From: a virus
IMG/VR virus record: IMGVR_UViG_3300011113_000127
Span: 1-35,621 of that record
Direction: 5' to 3' (one strand)
Length of the DNA: 35,621 bases
The notes under the pieces are model-generated. The model had not been told where the DNA came from. It searched no databases and saw only the letters and a list, made by a program, of their open reading frames with translations. Below are positions 11,247 to 18,000 of this stretch, piece after piece. Numbering within the stretch: the first letter of the stretch is position 1; each line of letters starts with the position of its first letter. A program made the position numbers and the translations under genes.

Positions 11247-11527
11247 TTCTTAATCTCCAATCCTTCAATTTGATCCGTTAGGATAGAGCCAAGATCTTTC
11301 CCTTTTATGGCTATCATCTGAGCTTCTGGACAGTCATAGACAAGCTGGGCTGCATCCTTGACCGCCTTGTTATAGCCACTGGTATATGCATCATTCCCAT
11401 CAATAATCATGCAAATAGCATCCCGTATTAGCTTGGATGCTGTGCGATTTTTGGCTTCTTTCTTTAGCCGAGTATGCATCTCGACTGGCAGATATACCGA
11501 ATAGGGAACTAACTTTTTTTGTTCCAT
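11243..11527 (-). CDS. Ribbon-helix-helix domain protein, 94 aa
   Basis: The N-terminal 45 residues, VPYSVYLPVEMHTRLKKEAK followed by NRTASKLIRDAICMIIDG, fit the ribbon-helix-helix fold: a short strand with alternating exposed residues, helix A, a turn and helix B. Such proteins dimerise and bind DNA with the strand. The C-terminal 50 residues may be a regulatory part. It may repress the early operon or bind the operator-like repeats, but no target is shown. It overlaps the preceding gene by 19 bases. Confidence 0.7.
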   Translation of the reverse strand: MEQKKLVPYSVYLPVEMHTRLKKEAKNRTASKLIRDAICMIIDGNDAYTSGYNKAVKDAAQLVYDCPEAQMIAIKGKDLGSILTDQIEGLEIKK

Positions 11528-11928
11528 TCGTTAAATTCCTTCATTAATTTGTTAAATAAAATCCTTGCTGGTTCATTGGTTTTAAGTTCAGAACGAGATT
11601 GAACATTCAGATAATTGCGTAGCCAGTCTGTTGCCATCTCCTCTTCTTCCTCAAAGATCTGCCCATCGTCATAGAGATATCTCCAAAACTTAGGGTCACG
11701 GCATAGTAAACCAGCAGTGCGAACATACTTATCCCCAACAAACTCTTCTCTGTTTAACGGGGACTCATCTGCTCCAATCCTGACCATGACAACCTGATAT
11801 CTAGCACCGACAAAATCCCGAAGGAGATCCTCTGGAATATCGTCTGGGTGCATAGATAGGGTCAAAACATAGCCAGTCTTATCCTGTTTGAGAGCAACCT
11901 TAACTCCCTCAAATTGGATTGTCTTCAT
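11509..11928 (-). CDS. Hypothetical phage protein, 139 aa
   Basis: The N-terminal half is beta-rich (IQFEGVKVALKQDKTGYVLT, LSMHPDDIPEDLLRDFVGARYQVVMVRIG) and the C-terminal half helical, with TAGLLCRDPKFWRYLYDDGQ and an acidic EEEEEMATDWLRNYLNVQSR. I recognise the pattern 'DDIPxxLlxdxvGaRYqvvmVRIgdDe' from a widespread phage protein placed near single-strand annealing genes, probably linked to recombination but without a proven role. It overlaps neighbours by 4 and 19 bases. Confidence 0.72.
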   Translation of the reverse strand: MKTIQFEGVKVALKQDKTGYVLTLSMHPDDIPEDLLRDFVGARYQVVMVRIGADESPLNREEFVGDKYVRTAGLLCRDPKFWRYLYDDGQIFEEEEEMATDWLRNYLNVQSRSELKTNEPARILFNKLMKEFNEWNKKS

Positions 11929-12158
11929 TGGCTTTTCCCAAGTCCTAATTGATGCTCAAGATAAGAGATCACAGCCTTGTAACCAACAATCTGATGATTT
12001 AACTCCGCAATCTGAACATCCTTAAGATCAATGGTTTCATGTAAAGATGCAAGATGAGACTCTTTGTACAAACTAATTTTTTGTTTAGCGGAGTTTGCAA
12101 ATCGCTCAGCCTCAGAATTGATATCGTCAAAGGTGTATATCTTTTTAGTTCTTCCCAT
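11925..12158 (-). CDS. Small coiled-coil protein, 77 aa
   Basis: The product has a basic N-terminus (MGRTKKIYTFDDINSEAERF) and a helical remainder (KESHLASLHETIDLKDVQIA, ELNHQIVGYKAVISYLEHQL) with heptad spacing. The likely structure is a dimeric coiled coil. The start has AGGAG upstream (CTACTAGGAGCAGACATG). No family recognised. It lies between the recombination genes. Confidence 0.65.
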   Translation of the reverse strand: MGRTKKIYTFDDINSEAERFANSAKQKISLYKESHLASLHETIDLKDVQIAELNHQIVGYKAVISYLEHQLGLGKSQ

Positions 12159-12166
12159 GTCTGCTC

Positions 12167-12421
12167 CTAGTAGGGTAGGTCGTTATCAACAGGCTTGACA
12201 TACGGCTCAGAGGCAGAGATTGATAAGGTCTTCTTGCCATTGATCTCTTTCTTCCATCCAGCCACGGAGATCTTAATGAGATCATCATCCGTTTTGGCAA
12301 GCATATCTTTTAGGAAAGACCGATCAAGGTTCAAATCACCCCGTACATCAGGGTGCATATCAGTCTTCTTCTTATCGTTAGGCCACAGTGTGCCTGTATT
12401 GGGTTTTGGTACAAATGCCAT
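12167..12421 (-). CDS. Small phage protein of recombination operon, 84 aa
   Basis: The product starts MAFVPKPNTGTLWPNDKKKT, then DMHPDVRGDLNLDRSFLKDM and ISVAGWKKEINGKKTLSISA, with an acidic tail VKPVDNDLPY. The pattern 'P..GTLW.NDKK....HPD..G ... i....WKKe..gk.ylSi..SEP' is a small beta-barrel family often found beside annealing proteins. The acidic C-terminal tip is also typical of single-strand DNA-binding proteins, so an SSB-like role is possible. It overlaps the ERF stop by one base (TAATG). Confidence 0.7.
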   Translation of the reverse strand: MAFVPKPNTGTLWPNDKKKTDMHPDVRGDLNLDRSFLKDMLAKTDDDLIKISVAGWKKEINGKKTLSISASEPYVKPVDNDLPY

Positions 12422-13113
12422 TACGCTTCCTCCTTAGTAAATTCGTTTTTCTTGGCAGTAAACTTGCCCATCATTTCCTTAAAGAACGTGGCATCGGTAG
12501 CCTTAACAGTATCAAACAACACTTTGTTCTTCTTAAAAATCAACATAACATCTTCCTCGTTCTCGGTAAGATCAAGTAATGCGTGTGAAGCAGTCTTGAT
12601 TAGATCAAGCCAGTCTTCTGCGTTCTCGCCTGGTTTTCCTGGTGCTACGATCTGCCACTCGCCCTTCTGACCTTCAATCTTTGGAACTGGCTTTGGCGTA
12701 GGCTTGGACTCAACCTTGGCTACTGGCTTTACTTCTACCGCACCAGTAGTGGCATCCAAGGCATCATGCTCCACGATCTCAAAGGCATTAGTCCACAGAT
12801 ACCTACGCAGATAGGTCTGCACCGCACCAAGGTTCTGTACATCATGGCAACCTTTGAGGGCTGCTGAACTCATGGGCGATGTAAACATGATGGATGTGCC
12901 ATCTTCTACATCGTTGATCTGTAGGTATGCCATATGCTCGGTAAACGACACCGCACCGCACAGCCCTATCTCATGGCAGATTTTCTGAATTGCTGGAAGA
13001 AAATCGCCTAACTCAAAGTATTCGTAGCCAGCAAACTTATTCTTGCCTGACTTCGTTAACTTTGTACCCTGTAGCAACATCCTAGCCTGTTGCAGTTTTT
13101 TATACACACTCAT
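12421..13113 (-). CDS. erf: ERF-family single-strand annealing protein, 230 aa
   Basis: The N-terminal domain shows the ERF superfamily signature: KLQQARMLLQGTKLTKSGKN, then KFAGYEYFELGDFLPAIQKI, and later VQNLGAVQTYLRRYLWTNAF with EHDALDA. The conserved Q-x-LGAxxTYxRRY segment and the YxYxxLxD part near the N-terminus define the family. ERF proteins form rings on ssDNA and anneal complementary strands in phage recombination and genome circularisation (P22 Erf). The C-terminal third is a Pro/Lys-rich linker and a variable helical end. It is preceded by AAGGAG. Neighbours (RecB-like nuclease, SSB-like, RusA, HNH) support the role. Confidence 0.9.
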   Translation of the reverse strand: MSVYKKLQQARMLLQGTKLTKSGKNKFAGYEYFELGDFLPAIQKICHEIGLCGAVSFTEHMAYLQINDVEDGTSIMFTSPMSSAALKGCHDVQNLGAVQTYLRRYLWTNAFEIVEHDALDATTGAVEVKPVAKVESKPTPKPVPKIEGQKGEWQIVAPGKPGENAEDWLDLIKTASHALLDLTENEEDVMLIFKKNKVLFDTVKATDATFFKEMMGKFTAKKNEFTKEEA

Positions 13114-13126
13114 ATACGCTCCTTAA

Positions 13127-13270
13127 TTAACAACCGATTGGTTTCCATGGTCCATTGACTTTGGTGTCCCAACAGCACATACCGCCACGACCATCAGACT
13201 CGCATTTGACCTGAGCCATAGCACCAGTGGATAACAAAGCGATAAACGCCACAGCAATTAGCTTCTTCAT
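13127..13270 (-). CDS. Secreted Cys-rich peptide, 47 aa
   Basis: Frame starts as ATGA over the stop of the nuclease gene with GGAG upstream. Residues 1-19 form a clear Sec signal peptide: MKK, a hydrophobic core (LIAVAFIALLSTG) and AMA before Gln20. The mature part has about 28 residues with Cys23, Cys32, Cys33 and Cys47, enough for two disulfides in the periplasm, and ends WKPIGC. There is no lipobox cysteine. Such a product is unusual in a recombination operon. A periplasmic or envelope role, such as superinfection exclusion, is possible. It fills an otherwise empty gap before erf. Confidence 0.7.
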   Translation of the reverse strand: MKKLIAVAFIALLSTGAMAQVKCESDGRGGMCCWDTKVNGPWKPIGC

Positions 13271-14145
13271 ACATTCTCCTTAGTTGATAAATAATCCCGA
13301 TACTGTTGGCAGTACTGGGAGACTGGGCAAAAGTTTGCACACCGAGTACGTTCGCCCTGACGCACTTCGATCTCATAGTCCTTGCCTAATTGCTCTAAGG
13401 CTTCTTTGGCAAAGACTTCTGATTCATATAAGGCTTTCGCCCTGACATTACCTTTCTTACGCACCGCCCATACTGTGGGCTTTTCCCACATCTCTTCTGG
13501 GGTGCAGTCTGGCAAACCGCCATCGGTTTCAATGGCAAACTCACAGGCACTGTGTAAGGAGATCCGCTTGGCAATATAAGCCTCACGCTCTTGCATAGAC
13601 CACAGGGTCATAGGGATCTCAAGGATTGGGGCTTTTGGATAGCCTTCTTTCTCACGATCTCGTCTGCTCCAATCACGCAACATGGCTACGATGGTGACTG
13701 ACTTAACAGGCACTTTCTTAACCTTCTCAACAAGCCATGCGTAGATATTCAACTGACTCTCCCAATCGGGCTTATCGTTCATAGCAGCCCAAACAGAGGT
13801 GAACTTATAGTCCTTGACATGGATGCCATCAGACTCAACCTCTTGGAGATCAATCGCCCCAGTGATGTGCCAACCATCATGCTCAACATGAATCCGTTGC
13901 TCAACGATGTGGTTCTCATCCTTGCCTTGTTCTAGGAAGTTGTGCATGGCTGATCCGACTACTGACCATACCATTTCAGATACATCTTGCTCCAGTTCAT
14001 CTTCGAATTTACGGGTAAGCGCCACGATCTTAGGGCTATTGAGTAACTGTGTAGCCGACAAATGTGCCTTGCCCTTGTTGTAGGTGGGTCTTTCGAGTAC
14101 GTTAACAAAGGTCTGGGGGATGTTGTATAGGTTAGTTAATTTCAT
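13267..14145 (-). CDS. PD-(D/E)XK nuclease, RecB/Cas4-like, 292 aa
   Basis: The nuclease core is visible: GSAMHNF (His68), GAIDL (Asp99), VKDYKFT (Asp112, Lys114) and the QLNIYAW motif (Gln131, Tyr135), the order expected for RecB/Cas4-family exonucleases. Near the C-terminus TRCANFCPVSQYC gives Cys269, Cys273 and Cys279, like the three C-terminal Fe-S cysteines of Cas4/AddB-type nucleases; the fourth ligand is not obvious. It probably resects DNA ends to give ssDNA for the ERF protein. It overlaps the 53-aa gene by 14 bases and the secreted peptide by 4. Confidence 0.88.
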   Translation of the reverse strand: MKLTNLYNIPQTFVNVLERPTYNKGKAHLSATQLLNSPKIVALTRKFEDELEQDVSEMVWSVVGSAMHNFLEQGKDENHIVEQRIHVEHDGWHITGAIDLQEVESDGIHVKDYKFTSVWAAMNDKPDWESQLNIYAWLVEKVKKVPVKSVTIVAMLRDWSRRDREKEGYPKAPILEIPMTLWSMQEREAYIAKRISLHSACEFAIETDGGLPDCTPEEMWEKPTVWAVRKKGNVRAKALYESEVFAKEALEQLGKDYEIEVRQGERTRCANFCPVSQYCQQYRDYLSTKENV

Positions 14146-14293
14146 GCTTAGTCCTTGTGGCTAATTCCATCTGCATTTGTTCGTACATATGTTGGCGCAT
14201 CATTCGGAAGAACTGGAGTTTCTGATCCCGTTCATCTCTCTTATCCTCAAAGTATTTGCGCTCGTCCATGCGAGTCTTCCATCCCTTTCTCAT
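14132..14293 (-). CDS. Small basic helical protein, 53 aa
   Basis: The ATG at 14293 gives an ATGA overlap with the previous stop; the frame is open further upstream but inside that gene. The product MRKGWKTRMDERKYFEDKRD followed by ERDQKLQFFRMMRQHMYEQM is very basic and helical, rich in Met, Arg and Gln, and ends KHEIN. It may bind nucleic acid. No family recognised. Confidence 0.6.
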   Translation of the reverse strand: MRKGWKTRMDERKYFEDKRDERDQKLQFFRMMRQHMYEQMQMELATRTKHEIN

Positions 14294-14517
14294 TTGCTTG
14301 CCATCAATAAAACAATGCCAAGAATCATGACAAACCCAGTGCATCCGATTAATACCATGCGCTCTATGTTGCGCTGGCGATGCCACTCTGGGGGGAAGAT
14401 AAACAGGCTTTGGATATAGATCATGTCCTCATCATCAATGGGCATGGGCTTAGGGCATTCGTTATAGCGACAGCCAATCTGAATGCCTTTAGAGGTGGTA
14501 TACGGAATTGTTTTCAT
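14290..14517 (-). CDS. Membrane protein with C-terminal anchor, 75 aa; first gene of the recombination operon
   Basis: The start has AACTGCTAGGAGAAC, the extended SD string found before left-operon genes. The N-terminal half is soluble (TSKGIQIGCRYNECPKPMPI) with two cysteines; the C-terminal part has a single span (MVLIGCTGFVMILGIVLLMA) after a basic stretch (PEWHRQRNIER). It is predicted to be a tail-anchored inner-membrane protein with its N-terminus in the cytoplasm. Role unknown. A consensus-like promoter lies 31-59 bases upstream. Confidence 0.75.
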   Translation of the reverse strand: MKTIPYTTSKGIQIGCRYNECPKPMPIDDEDMIYIQSLFIFPPEWHRQRNIERMVLIGCTGFVMILGIVLLMASK

Positions 14518-14547
14518 TTAGTTCTCCTAGCAGTTAAACTAGACTCA

Positions 14548-14576
14548 AGTATCTATCATAGTTTTTGCTATGTCAA
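14548..14576 (-). promoter_or_regulatory. Sigma-70 promoter of the minus-strand recombination operon
   Basis: On the minus strand TTGACA (14571-14576), a perfect -35, is followed after 17 bases by GATACT (14548-14553), a 4/6 match to TATAAT. The spacer carries CATAG-6 bases-CTATG (14557-14572), a possible repressor site. It is 31 bases before the first gene's start. Confidence 0.65.
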
Positions 14577-14580
14577 TAGG

Positions 14581-14610
14581 TTGTACCCAATATAATTCAT
14601 GTGCTATATT
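14581..14610 (+). promoter_or_regulatory. Candidate extended -10 promoter of rusA
   Basis: TGCTATATT (14602-14610) is an extended -10 (TG-n-TATATT). A weak -35-like TTGTAC lies 18 bases upstream. The same TGTGCTATA(C/T)T string occurs before the GIY-YIG gene at 34839-34848. It is divergent from, and back to back with, the minus-strand promoter. Confidence 0.5.
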
Positions 14611-14611
14611 C

Positions 14612-14634
14612 TCACCATAACACTGTTATGGTGA
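14612..14634. promoter_or_regulatory. Perfect 10+10 bp palindromic operator in front of rusA
   Basis: TCACCATAAC and GTTATGGTGA flank a 3-base centre (ACT) with no mismatch. It begins directly after the -10 and covers the expected transcription start, ending 16 bases before the rusA ATG. A dimeric repressor binding here would block initiation. On the RNA it would also form a 10-bp hairpin just before the weak ribosome binding site. Confidence 0.75.
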
Positions 14635-14650
14635 CATAGGGAAAACACTA

Positions 14651-14998
14651 ATGCATATACAACTCGTATTACCTTATCCACCCAGCGTAAATCATTATTG
14701 GGGGCAGGCTGGTAATCATCGATTCATTGGCAAGAAGGGCAAAGAGTTTAGGGCTGCGGTATCCAATGCCGTATGTGAGGCTGGAATACAGCCCCTAGAA
14801 GGCCGTCTAGCGGTTCATGTGGCTCTATACCCTCCCGATAAGAGAAAGAGGGATATAGACAATGTTTTAAAGTCACTGCTAGATGCCTGCGAGCATGCGG
14901 GCTGTTATGAAAATGACTCCCAGATAGACGAACTGCACATTACTAGGCGTGAGATTATCAAAGATGGCTCATGCACAATTGTCATCATTCAGATCTAA
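14651..14998 (+). CDS. rusA: RusA-family Holliday junction resolvase, 115 aa
   Basis: The N-terminal PYPPSVNHYW and the central DKRKRDIDNVLKSLLDAC match RusA. Asp68, Asp70, Lys74 and Asp89 correspond, with a shift of two, to the catalytic Asp70, Asp72, Lys76 and Asp91 of E. coli RusA. RusA dimers cut four-way DNA junctions symmetrically and so resolve recombination and replication intermediates and debranch phage DNA before packaging. The length is usual. The gene stands alone on the plus strand between the minus-strand operons, with its own promoter, palindromic operator and terminator, so it is controlled apart from the other recombination genes. Confidence 0.93.
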   Translation: MHIQLVLPYPPSVNHYWGQAGNHRFIGKKGKEFRAAVSNAVCEAGIQPLEGRLAVHVALYPPDKRKRDIDNVLKSLLDACEHAGCYENDSQIDELHITRREIIKDGSCTIVIIQI

Positions 14999-15000
14999 AA

Positions 15001-15065
15001 TGAAGATGCCGCAGCAATGTGGCTTCTTCACGTTTTGGGGGGCTTAGAACACCCCCCCTTTTTTT
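15001..15065 (+). terminator. rusA terminator with a preceding hairpin
   Basis: GGGGGG (15037-15042) pairs with CCCCCC (15052-15058) and is followed by seven T (15059-15065). Just upstream TGAAGA-GCC/GGC-TCTTCA forms another hairpin (15001-15030, one mismatch). The T run is shared with the stop codon of the convergent giant gene; in that direction no T run follows the hairpin. Confidence 0.85.
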
Positions 15066-18000
15066 ACAGCCCAGAGTCTAAGCGCATCTGGATAATTCCC
15101 TCTAGCAGCTCCTGCTTAGAACGCTGTAAATCCGTGATCTCCTCTCTACGTTGATCAGGCGTGAAGCGCTTGTCCTTTACCTCACCAGTTATGCGAATCT
15201 GGCGGTTTAGGTCACGCAAGGCTACTTCCATGCCAGTCACATAGTCACGGGCAGAAATCAGGTCAGCATGCTTATTAAAGTACTTGTCAGCCTCATCTGC
15301 CTTATCACGCTCTAAGAGCTTCATATAGGTCTCGTACTTGTTATCGACCATCTTCTTAAAGTCGTAGAACAATTCCTCGTTACCACGGGCTACATCAGGG
15401 GCAACAAATGAGCCATACAGTGGGTTCTGTCTGGTTGTAGCGCTTGGGCGGTCTTCTCCAAACATATTGGATAGCCACTGAACAGCAGAGCCAGTCGTTC
15501 CAAACAAACCACGAACTAGGTGATCTGCCTCGATTGGATTCAGAACACGCTTATTTTCCGTAAATGGAATGCCAGTCAAAGCACTGATAACCTTGCCAAG
15601 CTGGGAAGTCGATGCGGTGTATTGCTCCACAGCGTCTAAGTCTTCCATACCCTTGGGAGTTACTGTTCCACCAGTAAAGAAGTTACGATTTAAAGTAATT
15701 TCTACAAATGGTTTAACACCTGTTGAGATTAGGTTTGGACCAAGCAAGGAGTCAAATGCAGCTTCACGCAGAGCAGTCCGTAGTCGTGTGCCATCCATCT
15801 CATTTTCAGTTCCCTGTGTGGTTACATAGTTGTAAGTTAGCTCAGGGATAGACTTAAACATGAAGCTGGCAGAGGTGTGCATTGGGATAAGGATGTTGTT
15901 ATCCAAGCCAGTCCAGTTTTTTGATAGGAAGATATTGCGAACTTTGGTTTGGTCATCGAGCTTCTGATACTCATCGTCATCACCAACAGCCATGCTGTAA
16001 AGCATTACATAGAAGCCAAAGGTAGCTCCAGTCTTAGCCAGCTGTGCTAAAGCAGCGCCACGGGCTTTGCCAGTCAAGCGTTTGCCAACTAAGGACATCG
16101 CCAAGATATCAATCTGCTGAGCGTATGCGTTCATAAACGATACAGTCTTGGTCAAGAACTGGGCGTGTCTAGCGCTACCACGCTTGAGGAAGTCGATTAC
16201 GTTGTTGGCTTGAAGCAACGCAAGCATCTCATCGCCAGTCTGTCTGAGGGTATTGTTATATACCGACACACGCTGTCCGTAGTCTGAGGCATCGCCTACA
16301 CGATCTAGCAGACCCATCAAGGCATCAAACTTGTTCTTTTCCATTAAACCGATCTGTTGCTTGTACTCAATCTCTGGGGTACGGGTATAGGACTGATATC
16401 CACCAATACCATAGGACTTGAGCATATCGACTACAGGATCATCAGATTGCAAGGCTTTAATGAAGCCACGGAATGTGCCAGCCCAGACCCTAGTTGGATC
16501 TTTTAATCCAGTGACCAAAGCTGCGGTAGGCGCATCCATGAACAGCTGACGGATCTGGAACTGAGGCCATAAGGTAACGCCTCTGCGTAAGCCATTTGCC
16601 AAGGCTGCAAGCATATCCATGGCTGGCATGCTGATATTCTCCATGCCTATTACAGACTCAGCAATCAACGGATCTTTGATCTCAATAACGATTCTGCGAC
16701 CATTAACAAGAATGTTGGTGCGAACTGCTCCTTCTGGGGTACGACCTTCCTCTGGGAATACAGCAATCTGTCCCTTCTTATTACGGGTAGCGTACTCCTG
16801 TGCCACACGATTGGCAGCGTAGTTACGCATGGAGTTACGGGTAATCATGGCTACGTTGTGGAGCATGTTATCCACGATGTCATCAATATCCTTAACGACT
16901 ACAGTATCCTCAAAGCGCTTCTCCTTGCCGACATTGGTTAGACGTTTCACGCCACCCATTTGTGAGGCTTGGTGTAGGTCTTCCATGTCATCCTGGATGC
17001 GATACCAAGGCACATAGTCCTTAATGCCTTTAAGCTGTTTAGCTCTTTTCTCGCTAATAATCTTGCCAAACAACATCATATCAATCATGTTGGAGTTGAC
17101 TTGAGTCCAGTTATCGAGCATGGTGCGCAGCTCTGGATTTGTTTTTTCCAAATCGCCATAAAACTTGATCTGCTCTTCGTCAAAGCGAACTTTCTTCTTG
17201 GCGATGTTAATCATCCGCAAGCCTTTCTCAGCTTGAAGGATCTCATCTAACAGCAAAGCCTGACGAGCAGCCGAGGTTCTTGGATCACGCATCTCGTTGT
17301 TTAGGTCTTGGAGTTCTTTCTCTCTAGCCTTGAACTCATCCATGATGCTCTTAGAGCGCTTGGCTTCAAAGAATGTATTAATCATGTCAGTAGCCCGTTG
17401 CAAGCCTATACGCTCAATCAGATCATGCTTAGCCATTAACACATTAGCCATGGAGAATGGGCGTCTAATAGCTTGGAACATCTGGGTTTTGGCGTTAAAC
17501 GCCAGCGCACCACGGATAATGACCTCAGAGGCAATATGACCAGCATGCAAGGCGTTAGTAACGGCAATAGAGGCAATAGCTCTCATTTCGCCATCACGCA
17601 ACATACCCTCTAAACCTCTGGCTTTTTGCAACGCCAAATCAGCCATCTCTAAACCAGCACCATACCAAATATTCTTATTGCGAACAGAAGTTATGGCACG
17701 GACAATTTTTCCACCCATAGCCTGTGAAGCCATCAGAGGAGCATCTTTGGCATCTCTGTAGACTTGTCTTGCACCTCTAAATCCACCAAGCAACATATCC
17801 TTAACGCCACGGCTAGGCTTAACTGGGGTATGGTTTAAACCATCCTCTTGGAACTTCTTATCAAAGTCTTCTACGTTATTAAGAAACTTAAGTGCGTCTG
17901 CGTTATCAATGACATATTCAACCAGCATCGTATTTGTAATGCGTTGTTGATCGCCAGACATAATACGGGCAAACTCACGATGAATGGCTCTTTTGTTATC

